Origin: Photobacterium profundum
GTDB taxonomy: Bacteria > Pseudomonadota > Gammaproteobacteria > Enterobacterales > Vibrionaceae
Direction: 5' to 3'
NCBI RefSeq assembly: GCF_003026285.1
Contig: NZ_PYOD01000004.1
Location: 62,001 to 126,000, forward strand
Length of the DNA stretch: 64,000 nucleotides
Shown here: in pieces, positions 36,683 to 44,985 of the stretch
Numbering within the stretch: the first letter of the stretch is position 1
Layout: each line of letters begins with the position of its first letter
Notes under the pieces: generated by a model
The model's database searches: none
What the model was told of the DNA's origin: nothing
The model's input: only the letters and a program-made list of their open reading frames with translations
Translations under genes and position numbers: made by a program

Positions 36683-37375
36683 TTATTTCACTGTTACAGT
36701 CATTATTGCTACTGGATTTAACCAACGGTATGCGCTGCTATTAATGTCGCTTACGCCCCCTGTTGGATTGGTGTCACCAAGATTACCGGGGTGAATATGT
36801 ACTTTGTCATTGGTGACTGTGGTTTCGACACCAGTGCCGCCAGTACCAAACGTAATAAATGGGGGATTAGGCATACTTGCTGCTAATTCGTCGTTCGCTT
36901 CTGTTCCGGCATCGTAGCTATTTAAGTAAACCTTGTAGGTGCCAGGTGTCGGTGGAATAACCCAGCTATCTAGTCCGACAAAACCATCGTTAGTGGGCAA
37001 TAACATGGCAGTAACCGAGAGTCGGTCTAGGTCGCCAGTACTTATGGATGTTGTCGCCGCTACACCGGGATTAAGAATGCCACTTGCGGGGTTCTCTATA
37101 ACGACAGCCCCTGTATTACTGGCTAAAGAAGATAAGCCTGAAATATCACCGCCTTCCGCCATTGCTTCTATTTCTGCTGATGCGCTAGTGCCTGATTCAA
37201 ATAAATGGACATCAGCACTGTGTGCTGCAATCAGTAGTGGCGTAAAGTAAATTTCTTTTGTTGCGTTGGTTACTGAAATATCAAGTTCTGCCGCCTGTAA
37301 GCCCACTGAACATAAAATAGAGGTACTGATCAAAGAGGCTTTTATTACAGAGGATAAGTGCATTGTTGTTTTCAT
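36683..37375 (-). CDS. Secreted spondin-domain protein
   Basis: 230 residues from the ATG at 37375; the frame is open further upstream but the signal peptide begins here (KTTMHLSSVIKASLISTSIL, cut at LQA-AE). The spondin_N-type domain is parallel to that of its neighbour: ISVTNATKEIYFTPLLIAAH, LPTNDGFVGLDSW, YDAGTEANDELAASMPNPP, HPGNLGDTNP, YRWLNPVAIMTVTV. It lacks the lipobox, so a soluble/lipid-anchored pair results. The shared LTNDGFVG and ND-E-AAS-P motifs suggest the same ligand or metal site. Confidence 0.78.
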   Translation of the reverse strand: MKTTMHLSSVIKASLISTSILCSVGLQAAELDISVTNATKEIYFTPLLIAAHSADVHLFESGTSASAEIEAMAEGGDISGLSSLASNTGAVVIENPASGILNPGVAATTSISTGDLDRLSVTAMLLPTNDGFVGLDSWVIPPTPGTYKVYLNSYDAGTEANDELAASMPNPPFITFGTGGTGVETTVTNDKVHIHPGNLGDTNPTGGVSDINSSAYRWLNPVAIMTVTVK

Positions 37376-37644
37376 TATCGCGTCCATCATGTTATTGGTG
37401 ATATTTAAAGCATGACGGATAAATCTGACAATCATCTCGCGAAATTCTCACAAATTCATCACAATTGTTTTTTACTAGGAATCAGTAATATAACCAAGTC
37501 ACCTCAAGCTGCTCGTTTCAGCGAGAATTTATTGGGCTCTAGGCAAGGCGCTAATTTTGAGACATAGTGGTTCTACGTTGAAAATGAGTAATGTAGATTG
37601 TTACTGCTATTATTGTTATTTCACAGCACTGGGTAGAAGAATGA

Positions 37645-38547
37645 ATGAAAACGATTAAAGCTCATTGCATGGTAATACTTGCTACTATCTTGATTGCGGG
37701 CTCTTTTCTTGCTTCGAACAATCTAACCGGCATGGTTAATCCGATATCGTTAACGTTGCTCAGATTTGTTATTGCGACCTTATGTTTAGCACCTATTGTA
37801 TTATTTACACCAAGATTTCGTAAGCAAATAAAACGTGTATTGCCACGCTGTATGGTGATCAGTTTCTTTTATTCTGGTTACTTTATTTGTCTGTTTGAGG
37901 CGTTAAAAACGACCACCGTATTAAATACAGGCACGCTTTATACATTAACCCCTTTTATAACTGCCGTACTGTGTATTTTCTTGTTCAAGATGAAAGTAGG
38001 CTTAGTGCAGTTTTTGGCTTACGTTTTAGGGGCAATTGGCACGCTATGGGTGGTATTTAATGGCAGTCTTAATGCGTTGTTATCGCTATCTTTAAATCAA
38101 GGTGATTTGATATTTATGTTGGGTGTTTGCTCAATGTGTGGTTATACCATTGTAATGAAACTGCTTTATCGAAAAGATAACGTCATCGTTCTTACATTTT
38201 GTACACTTTTAGGCGGTACGCTTTGGATGACGATTGCCACTGTGGCGATGGGGATTTCATTACAGTGGGATTTACTACAAGGTAACGCTTTGTTAAGCAT
38301 GGTGTATTTGGCAATTGGCGCTACATTACTCACTTCTTATTTATATCAAAAAGCATCTATAGCATTAAACCCAAGCAGTGTTACCGCTTATATCTATATG
38401 AGCCCAGCTTGTGTGGCACTTCTTACATTCTTAATAAACGGCGAATCTATTTCAACAGTCATTCTATTTGGTATTGGTTTATCAGCCATTGCCACTCTCT
38501 TTTTACAGATAATGAATGTTAGAAATAGTCACAAATCGGCGCACTAA
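37645..38547 (+). CDS. DMT-superfamily EamA transporter
   Basis: 300 residues with ten hydrophobic segments in two EamA repeats (first repeat about 1-140, second about 150-295). The N-terminus reads ILIAGSFLASNNLTGMVNPI and is followed by SLTLLRFVIATLCLAPIVL, the usual family pattern. It is an inner-membrane metabolite exporter of unknown substrate. It is monocistronic. Confidence 0.85.
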   Translation: MKTIKAHCMVILATILIAGSFLASNNLTGMVNPISLTLLRFVIATLCLAPIVLFTPRFRKQIKRVLPRCMVISFFYSGYFICLFEALKTTTVLNTGTLYTLTPFITAVLCIFLFKMKVGLVQFLAYVLGAIGTLWVVFNGSLNALLSLSLNQGDLIFMLGVCSMCGYTIVMKLLYRKDNVIVLTFCTLLGGTLWMTIATVAMGISLQWDLLQGNALLSMVYLAIGATLLTSYLYQKASIALNPSSVTAYIYMSPACVALLTFLINGESISTVILFGIGLSAIATLFLQIMNVRNSHKSAH

Positions 38548-38726
38548 ACGTGATTAACACAGCGATTACTCGCATTATAAACAGCATATGATCACAACGA
38601 TTAATGTTAGGATGTTTAGCAAGTGAGGCGTTAGTGATCAATTTACGCCGCATTAACCAATAAAAATTGAGTACTCAAAAAGAGTGCCGATCTATTTGAT
38701 AAAATAAGAATGTAAAAGAGGTTTTC

Positions 38727-39383
38727 ATGTCAAAGCTCCGTAATATTCGTATCGATATTGTCTCTGATGTTGTATGCCCGTGGTGTATTATTGGCTATAG
38801 ACGCCTTGAAGAAGCACTTGGTGCATTTGAAGGAAAGATAAACGTTGAGCTGTATTGGCAACCGTTCCAAATTAACCCTGACATGCAAAGTGAAGGGGAG
38901 AATTTAGGGGAGCACCTAACCAAGAAGTACGGGTTAACGTCAGAGCAAAGCCAAGCTAACCGTGAAAATCTGATTCAGATCGGGGAGTCTTTAGATTTTA
39001 CGTTCAACTTCACCCCTGAGTTTAAAATCTATAACACATTTAAAGCGCATCAGTTATTACATTGGGCTGCAAAGCAGGGTCGGCAGCATGCATTAAAGTT
39101 AGCTTTGTTTAACGCTTATTTTACTGAGCAGAAAGATCCGAGTGATATTGAATTACTGGTGACGACTTCAATGCAAGTAGGGCTTGATGGCGAAGAAGCG
39201 CGTGCGGTATTAACTGATGAACGTTTTGCTGATGATGTGAAAATGAACCAACAAACTTGGACAAACAGTGGCATTCAGTCTGTTCCTTCGATTGTTTTGG
39301 ATCAGAAATATCTAATTTCTGGGGCGCAAGATCCTGAAACATTCATTCAGTCTATTCAACAAGTGCTTAATGATGCTCGCTAG
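38727..39383 (+). CDS. DsbA-family oxidoreductase, FrnE-like
   Basis: 218 residues, no signal peptide, so cytosolic. The thioredoxin-fold active site is CPWC at residues 17-20 (DVVCPWCIIGYRRLEEAL), the long helical insert follows, and the cis-Pro loop reads GIQSVPSIVLDQKYLISGAQ. FrnE-like proteins act as cytoplasmic disulfide isomerases or oxidoreductases and are often stress-linked. The ATG follows AAGAGG. A hairpin follows at 39447. Confidence 0.87.
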   Translation: MSKLRNIRIDIVSDVVCPWCIIGYRRLEEALGAFEGKINVELYWQPFQINPDMQSEGENLGEHLTKKYGLTSEQSQANRENLIQIGESLDFTFNFTPEFKIYNTFKAHQLLHWAAKQGRQHALKLALFNAYFTEQKDPSDIELLVTTSMQVGLDGEEARAVLTDERFADDVKMNQQTWTNSGIQSVPSIVLDQKYLISGAQDPETFIQSIQQVLNDAR

Positions 39384-39693
39384 GTTCTTTATTAAGGCCG
39401 TAGACAATAGTATTGAAATGATAAAGCAATAAAACTCATGCCAGCTTATGGTGCAGGTTATATTCATGTTTGCACCATATCTTTGTTCAAAAAATAACTT
39501 AGATCTAAGGATGGTTGAACCGAAATATGGTTCTGAAAGGGAAAGTCATTCCTACACACATTTTCCTTGAGTTAAATACGCTGAGATCACGCTGAACTCT
39601 GCATTTTGAGGTGGCTTATTTATAGTACAATCAAAATAGGTAACTACAGTCGAATATTTGAACCATATAAAATGTTTAGAGAAACGGGAAGTG
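39384..39693. other. Gene-free stretch between the FrnE-like and AraC genes
   Basis: 310 bp. It contains one hairpin: TATGGTGCA (39447-39455) with TGCACCATA (39471-39479) and a 15-nt loop, probably the end of the FrnE-like transcript. The rest is AT-rich promoter-like DNA for the AraC gene. Confidence 0.5.
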
Positions 39694-40437
39694 ATGAAGT
39701 CTAATGTTTGGATCAAGGCAGGTATAGTGATCATATATGGTTCATCTATAGATGCTTCCCCGCATCGTCACCATGCGATTCAATTGGCGTGGTCTAGAAA
39801 TGGCTATAGCTGCAAACTAGATAATAATGAAATATCGACGCCAGTAATTATTGATTCTAACGTCGAGCATCAGCTACAAATTGATGAGGGTTGGATCTTG
39901 TTGGTTGAGCCCACTAGCGAATTAGGGGGGGAGCTATCTAAGAAATTGGCAGGGCAACCTTCAAAAGTATTTAAAGTGCCTTTACCCACGATTAAACATA
40001 CTGAATACATTGATGATTTAACTGTACTACTTTTCCCTTTATTTGAATATTTAGCGCTTTCAAATAAATTTCCTCTCATCAATGAAAGTCAGATCGCGGA
40101 TCATCGCATTAAAAAGTTATTACATGAACTCAACCAATGCTTAGATGGGGAATGCCTTAAACCTAGCAATTGGCGGGCATCTGATGTTGCTCAAAAACTC
40201 GCTCTATCGGAAAGCCGCTTTCTTCATTTATTTAGTAAAGAGCTGGGCATTCCTTGGCGACCATATTTGCTATGGTGTCGAATGATTTGTGCTGTAAGAG
40301 CAATATTAAATGGAGAGTCTGCGACAGATGCTGCTCACATGGCAGGCTTTTCTGATAGTGCGCATTTAAGCCGTACTTTTCGAAAAACATTTGGAATGAC
40401 CATTCGGCAAGCAACCACTATTTTTCAAAAAAGTTAG
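39694..40437 (+). CDS. AraC-family transcriptional regulator
   Basis: 247 residues from the ATG at 39694 with CGGGAAGTG upstream. The N-terminal part (about 1-140) has a cupin-like style (ASPHRHHAIQLAWSRNG). The C-terminal part has two helix-turn-helix units: DVAQKLALSESRFLHLFSKE and SATDAAHMAGFSDSAHLSRT, followed by FGMTIRQA. The next gene, a transglutaminase-like protein, starts 69 bp downstream on the same strand and may be co-transcribed or regulated by it. The effector is unknown. Confidence 0.87.
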   Translation: MKSNVWIKAGIVIIYGSSIDASPHRHHAIQLAWSRNGYSCKLDNNEISTPVIIDSNVEHQLQIDEGWILLVEPTSELGGELSKKLAGQPSKVFKVPLPTIKHTEYIDDLTVLLFPLFEYLALSNKFPLINESQIADHRIKKLLHELNQCLDGECLKPSNWRASDVAQKLALSESRFLHLFSKELGIPWRPYLLWCRMICAVRAILNGESATDAAHMAGFSDSAHLSRTFRKTFGMTIRQATTIFQKS

Positions 40438-40506
40438 CCAGTTTATTCAATTTTTAGCTCGGCTGATTGGTTACTCTTGTTACATATTCGATGAAAGGAG
40501 TTACCG

Positions 40507-41241
40507 ATGAGTGAGCTATCAAAAGATTATCGACAAGAAACGTCAATGCTGGATTTCATGCACCCGTATATTCAAAACTTGGTTGAGAGAAGAGGGTGGA
40601 AAAAACTGTCGGAATTCGCCGCTATTGGTGAAATTTATAATTATGTAAGAGATGAGGTTCGTTTCGGTTATAACAAAGATGACCGTTTGGCAGCTAGCCA
40701 AGTATTAAAAGATGGTTACGGGCAATGTAATACTAAAGGAACGTTATTAATGGCGCTGCTCCGTGCTGTAGGCATTGCTACTCGTTTTCACGGTTTTACT
40801 ATTTATAATGAGTTACAGCGAGGGGCAATCCCGAACTACCTTTTTAAGGTCGCGCCAGCTCGTATCATCCATAGCTGGGTGGAAGTTTATCACGATGGGC
40901 GTTGGATTAACTTGGAAGGGTATATATTAGATAAAGATTACTTAAAGCAAGTTCAAAAGCAATTTGCCGAACAAAGTGATTCGTTTTCAGGCTACGCAAT
41001 TGCAACCAAATGCTTGTCTAATCCTGAGGTTGATTGGAAAGGGAAAGATACTTATATACAGAGTGAAGGGATTGCTGATGACTTTGGCATATTCACTCAG
41101 CCAGATGATTTCTATTCAGTGCATGGTAGTAATTTGTCTGGTATAAAAAAAGTGGTGTTTCGATATGTACTCCGCCACTTAATGAACTTAAATGTGAATA
41201 AGATTCGTACAAATGGAATTTCAAATAAAAAGGTAACTTAA
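40507..41241 (+). CDS. Transglutaminase-like domain protein
   Basis: 244 residues, no signal. The transglutaminase-like core shows Cys74 in GYGQCNTKGTLLMALLRAVG and His122 in IIHSWVEVYHDGRW, with Glu137/Asp142 as possible third residue. This is the papain-like fold used by bacterial proteases, peptide N-glycanase relatives and amide hydrolases. The ATG follows GAAAGGAG. It is downstream of an AraC regulator. The substrate is unknown. Confidence 0.8.
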   Translation: MSELSKDYRQETSMLDFMHPYIQNLVERRGWKKLSEFAAIGEIYNYVRDEVRFGYNKDDRLAASQVLKDGYGQCNTKGTLLMALLRAVGIATRFHGFTIYNELQRGAIPNYLFKVAPARIIHSWVEVYHDGRWINLEGYILDKDYLKQVQKQFAEQSDSFSGYAIATKCLSNPEVDWKGKDTYIQSEGIADDFGIFTQPDDFYSVHGSNLSGIKKVVFRYVLRHLMNLNVNKIRTNGISNKKVT

Positions 41242-41345
41242 ACAAACTCAAAAAAACATTCCGAATATGATTGTTGGTCACAAACTGCGTCAGCATAGAT
41301 AGTTAGCATTTAAAAAAACAATGCTTTATCTGTGTGAGTGCTGAA

Positions 41346-42200
41346 ATGACTGATATTAAAAATGTCTTTATTGTAGGGGCCGTGTGCTTAACTATTGCTA
41401 ATAGTGCACTAGCAAATAACGTTGGACAGAGCGTCCAGATACCAATGAAAGATGAAGGTTTATTATGGAGTAGCAACATTAACTTGGAAGCTACCTTGTA
41501 TAAACCTGTGGGGAAAGGCCCTTTTCCAACAGTCATTTTTAATCACGGGTCAACTGGTCCAAATGTTATCCCAGAGGATCACACAATTAATCCTTGGGGG
41601 TTTGGAGAATACCTAGTCAACAAAAATATTGCTCTGTTAATTCCAATGCGAAGAGGTAGAGGCCAATCAGAAGGAAGTTACAAAGAGCGTTACACCTGTG
41701 ATCCTAAAGGGATTGAAGAAGGCTTAGACTATGCAATGCAATCGTTAGATGCATCATATGATTATCTATTGAACCAGCCGTGGGTAGATAAAGAAAAGGT
41801 ATTATTAACGGGAAACTCTAGAGGAGGTATTCTTTCTTTAGCTTATGCCTCAGAACATCCCGACGCCTTTTCTGGTGTTATAAATTTTTCGGGGGGATGG
41901 GTCGACGATAGCTGTAATAACAACAATACCTCCATGAATATTCCGATATTTGAAAATGCAGGAAGTACGTTTAAAGCACCAGCCTTGTTTATTTATGGCC
42001 GCAGTGACTCTTATTATTCTGACACAACAATCGAGTCGTTCGCTAGATCGTATGAACAGTCAGGAGGTAACGTAGACTTTAAATTTTATCAACTAGGTAA
42101 GAACGTATCAGGACATGATGTGTTCTACAAGTATGGGCACTTATGGTCATATGTGGTTGATCAATACCTTATTGATATTCAGTTCGATGTTCGCCCGTAG
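41346..42200 (+). CDS. Exported alpha/beta hydrolase (dienelactone hydrolase/acyl-peptidase-like)
   Basis: 284 residues from the ATG at 41346 (a GTG at 41334 is the alternative). A Sec signal ends near NSALA-NN. The hydrolase fold shows VIFNHGSTGPN (oxyanion strand), the nucleophile elbow TGNSRGG with Ser158, an acid in YGRSDSYY, and a His in KNVSGHDVF. The large peptidase/esterase group cannot be divided further by eye. It is located in the periplasm or outside. It follows the transglutaminase-like gene but with about 100 bp between, so operon membership is uncertain. Confidence 0.78.
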   Translation: MTDIKNVFIVGAVCLTIANSALANNVGQSVQIPMKDEGLLWSSNINLEATLYKPVGKGPFPTVIFNHGSTGPNVIPEDHTINPWGFGEYLVNKNIALLIPMRRGRGQSEGSYKERYTCDPKGIEEGLDYAMQSLDASYDYLLNQPWVDKEKVLLTGNSRGGILSLAYASEHPDAFSGVINFSGGWVDDSCNNNNTSMNIPIFENAGSTFKAPALFIYGRSDSYYSDTTIESFARSYEQSGGNVDFKFYQLGKNVSGHDVFYKYGHLWSYVVDQYLIDIQFDVRP

Positions 42201-42481
42201 GGATGTGCATTAACAAAGATTTTTTGCTTCACCTAATTATATCTGTCTTCTGAACTCTTAAACTATAAGTATCGTTACGGTAATTTCGATCTTGGCCTTT
42301 CGCCAGCTATTTGTCTTTACGAAAATAGTGATGAAAATTGATTGAAAAAATTTGAGATATTTTGGTAGCTAATTAAATTGAACAGTTATCTCTATCGCTA
42401 GTGCACGTATTATCTTGGATTTTTATATTCGATTCGATAATAGCTCTCAAGGCAGACAATGCTGCTGACTGCATTACAAGA

Positions 42482-42934
42482 TCAATCACTATCCTCATCG
42501 ATTAACCTCTGTGCACCACTGCCATTTACATGAAGGATATCGTCAGGGTTAAGTAAGTGGCACTTCTTCATACTTAAACAGCCACAACCAATACAGCCTG
42601 TTAGATTTTCTTTTAACGATCCTATTTGTTTCATTTTATTATCGAGATCTTTCTGCCATTTCTTGGCGACCCGTTCCCAATCTCGCTTAGTCGGTGTTTT
42701 GTTCATTGGTAGGCTTTCTAACTCGATCGTGATCTCTTCAAGCGTGAAACCAATAGACTGTGCCACTTGAATTAATGCAATCCTTCGTAGCATCGACGTA
42801 TTGTATCTGCGTTGGTTTCCACTCGTTCGAATAGAAGATATTAAATCTTTGGTTTCGTAAAAGCGCAGTGCAGAGGTTGCTATGCCACTCCGTTCTGATA
42901 GCTGACCAATGGTTATGTAATTGTTATTTATCAT
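42482..42934 (-). CDS. soxR: Redox-sensitive transcriptional activator SoxR
   Basis: 150 residues, as in E. coli (154). The N-terminal MerR helix-turn-helix (YITIGQLSERSGIATSALRF, YETKDLI, GNQRRY) is followed by a dimer helix and the [2Fe-2S] motif CIGCGCLSMKKC with Cys114, 117, 119 and 125, the C-X2-C-X-C-X5-C spacing of SoxR. Oxidation of the cluster by redox-cycling agents makes SoxR activate promoters with a 19-bp spacer. It is divergent from a RidA-like gene; a matching operator lies between the two. No soxS is visible, so SoxR here probably acts directly on its target genes, as in most non-enteric bacteria. Confidence 0.93.
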   Translation of the reverse strand: MINNNYITIGQLSERSGIATSALRFYETKDLISSIRTSGNQRRYNTSMLRRIALIQVAQSIGFTLEEITIELESLPMNKTPTKRDWERVAKKWQKDLDNKMKQIGSLKENLTGCIGCGCLSMKKCHLLNPDDILHVNGSGAQRLIDEDSD

Positions 42935-42981
42935 GATGTTGAACCAATTTTTAATGAGTGTAAATAATTAAAATTAAAGCG

Positions 42982-43012
42982 TTGACTTAAAGTTAACTTT
43001 AACAATTATACT
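42982..43012 (+). promoter_or_regulatory. SoxR-type promoter with 19-bp spacer, facing the RidA-like gene
   Basis: -35 TTGACT (42982-42987) and -10 TATACT (43007-43012) separated by 19 bp. The spacer holds the palindrome TTAAAGTTAACTTTAA (42987-43002), centred on GTTAAC. The E. coli SoxR box has the same AAGTTAACTT core. The ATG of the RidA-like gene is 41 bp downstream of the -10. Confidence 0.82.
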
Positions 43013-43052
43013 TCACGCCTCATTACAAAACAACGACCAGCAGGTTCATGAT

Positions 43053-43469
43053 ATGACAAATAAAACGCTTTCTTTCAACAATCCTTCAGACTTATTTGAC
43101 CCAACGCCTTATGGCTTTTGTCACACGGTAAAAGCACCGTCGAATGGGGATTTAGTATATATCTCTGGTCAAAGTGGCGGAGAAGGTAAAGATCATTCAT
43201 TGAGTGAAGATTTTCGCCATCAAGTAAAAGCGCTATTGGTAAATTTAGAGATTGCCTTGAAGTCTCATGAATTGGATTTTAGTGATGTGATTAAAATTAC
43301 CATTCTAATTGTAGATCACAACTTTGAAAAACTATCAATCTGGGGGGAGGAAATGAATAAATATTGGGCGGCTAATACATTACCCGCTAGCACACTAATC
43401 CCAGTTCCAGTACTTGCACTTGAAGGTATGCAAATTGAGGTTGATGCCATCGCATTCAAATCTGCATAA
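43053..43469 (+). CDS. RidA/YjgF-family protein lacking the catalytic arginine
   Basis: 138 residues of the RidA fold: GDLVYISGQSGG, HQVKALLVNLEIALKSHEL, SDVIKITILIVDHNF, and the C-terminal IEVDAIA. In true RidA (2-iminobutanoate/2-iminopropanoate deaminase), the substrate-binding Arg occurs in PARS/PART; here the stretch reads LPASTLIPVPVL with Ser113 at that place. It therefore resembles Rid subfamilies that lack deaminase activity. It is transcribed from a SoxR-type promoter and followed after a terminator-like hairpin by an EamA exporter. Its role in redox stress is unknown. Confidence 0.82.
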   Translation: MTNKTLSFNNPSDLFDPTPYGFCHTVKAPSNGDLVYISGQSGGEGKDHSLSEDFRHQVKALLVNLEIALKSHELDFSDVIKITILIVDHNFEKLSIWGEEMNKYWAANTLPASTLIPVPVLALEGMQIEVDAIAFKSA

Positions 43470-43481
43470 CGGTTTATGAAA

Positions 43482-43530
43482 TGCCCACTTAAAGTGAGTC
43501 TTACCTTTAAGTGGGCATTGCACATTTTTT
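43482..43530 (+). terminator. Terminator or attenuator between the RidA-like and EamA genes
   Basis: Perfect 13-bp stem TGCCCACTTAAAG (43482-43494) / CTTTAAGTGGGCA (43505-43517), 10-nt loop, then a run of seven T at 43524-43530. It could stop most transcripts before the EamA gene, whose ATG is at 43558. Confidence 0.78.
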
Positions 43531-43557
43531 TACAAATATTATTCAGGTTAATGCTTT

Positions 43558-44439
43558 ATGCTTCTTAAGAATTATTTAACTCTATTGGCGATTGGACTCA
43601 TTTGGGGCTCTCAATTTATTTTTCAAGAGTTTGCTTTAATTAGTTTTTCTCCCATTTGGATTGGATCCACACGTGCCGCCATTGGTGCCATCACTTTGAT
43701 TGTAATTTGTAAATCAATAGGGATAAAAAGCTCAAGTAAGCAGTGGGTTTTATTCGGTGTAATAGGATTACTTGAAGCTGCGATCCCCTTTGTTCTTGTA
43801 CCATGGGGACAACAACATTTAGATAGCTCTATTGCCGCTATATTGATGGGCACACTGCCATTTTATGTTTTATTATTCGCACCTATTTTTGTAAAAGGGG
43901 CAAAAATTAATTCGGCGAATACCATTAGCGTAATCATCGGATTTAGCGGATTAGTGGTCTTATTCTATCCCGAGTTATCTTTAGGGGCAGGGGATATCAA
44001 TTTAGTTAGTTCGTTGGCGATTGTTGCTGCTGCGGTATGCTTTGCCATTGCCTTGTTATTACTGAATCGCGTTAGAGATGAGCACCCTTTAATAGTTGCT
44101 CGAAACGTACTTTCTGCGGCAAGTATTCAACTACTTGTTATTGCTTTCATAACAACCCCTTTTGAATATCAAACTGCGTCTACAACGGCTATATTCTCGG
44201 TCTTGTACTTGGGTGCTATATGCGCTGGTGTTGTTTATTACCTATATATGATGTGTATTAAAAATGCGGGCCCAGTGTTTACCTCAATGACAAATTACAT
44301 TGTACCTGCTGTGGGGGTTTTTATTGGCGCGCTGGTAACGAATGAATCCATTAAAATCAATACATGGGTAGCCCTACTTGTTATTCTTTGTGCATTATTT
44401 ATCAATCAGTTACTGTCTAAAAAAGAGCAAACAGCTTAA
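43558..44439 (+). CDS. EamA-family (DMT) exporter
   Basis: 293 residues, ten hydrophobic segments in two EamA repeats. It starts LLAIGLIWGSQFIFQEFALI, has GLLEAAIPFVLVPWGQQHLD near residue 75 and GAICAGVVYYLYMMCIKNAG near 225. It is an inner-membrane exporter of small metabolites or drugs. It follows the SoxR-controlled RidA-like gene; partial read-through past the hairpin at 43482 would put it under SoxR as well, which would fit a redox-drug efflux role. Substrate unknown. Confidence 0.85.
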   Translation: MLLKNYLTLLAIGLIWGSQFIFQEFALISFSPIWIGSTRAAIGAITLIVICKSIGIKSSSKQWVLFGVIGLLEAAIPFVLVPWGQQHLDSSIAAILMGTLPFYVLLFAPIFVKGAKINSANTISVIIGFSGLVVLFYPELSLGAGDINLVSSLAIVAAAVCFAIALLLLNRVRDEHPLIVARNVLSAASIQLLVIAFITTPFEYQTASTTAIFSVLYLGAICAGVVYYLYMMCIKNAGPVFTSMTNYIVPAVGVFIGALVTNESIKINTWVALLVILCALFINQLLSKKEQTA

Positions 44440-44449
44440 ATAACAGTAG

Positions 44450-44738
44450 GGTATTCTTACTGTGGTGCAAGGCCAGAACTTTATGTTAACCCTACCGTTA
44501 GATCCAAAGAAACAACTAATTGGGCCTATTTGCGTAGGGTCATTTATCTTCCAGTAACTTGGGTGGTGATCTTCAGCGCTTATCTTTAGTAATCGTGGGT
44601 AATATTCCAACAACAGGTGGTTGTCTTTCTTTAATGTATTTAGTAGGTTAGCTTGCTGAACAATTGTTTGACTCAGAAAAGAGCAAAAGTATTCAAAATC
44701 AGCCAATTCCTGCAGGACTATTTGATATCTTCAAATAA
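44450..44738 (+). pseudogene. Possible degraded gene remnant
   Basis: Two frames join into protein-like sequence. The first runs 44450-44557 (GILTVVQGQNFMLTLPLD, KKQLIGPICVGSFIFQ, stop). The second, shifted by +1, continues from 44553 (SNLGGDLQRLSLVIVGN, IPTTGGCLSLMYLVG) to a TAG at 44649-44651, then LAEQLFDSEKSKSIQNQPIP and AGLFDIFK to a TAA at 44738. One frameshift and one stop would explain a broken gene of about 95 residues. I do not recognise the family. An antisense frame at 44410-44706 is less protein-like. Confidence 0.35.
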
Positions 44739-44985
44739 CCTATTTTTTCGATTATGAGCCTGCGAAAACTAAAAAATCACCATCTAACGTCCTTGTTCAT
44801 ACCTGCAACTACTCAGAACACGGCAAGTTGGCGTAATTAGTATAAACATTGGCTGCAATTGCACTGTGTCTAATTCTGTTCTTCTTTAATCTAACCCTAC
44901 AAACGACAGCGAGGAGATAGGCTGGACCTAATTTAATTGGTTTTCATACATGGATAGTGACTTACCTAGATTGAGGATAGAAGCT
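44739..44985. other. Leader region of the amidase gene
   Basis: With the remnant before it, 44440-44985 contains no intact gene. This part presumably holds the promoter of the amidase and DUF2860 genes. I see no clear operator. Confidence 0.45.

Noticed and set aside
44410-44706. Leftward 98-residue frame after the EamA gene
   Set aside because: No ribosome site and no family likeness; the opposite strand gives more protein-like sequence, reported as a possible relic.
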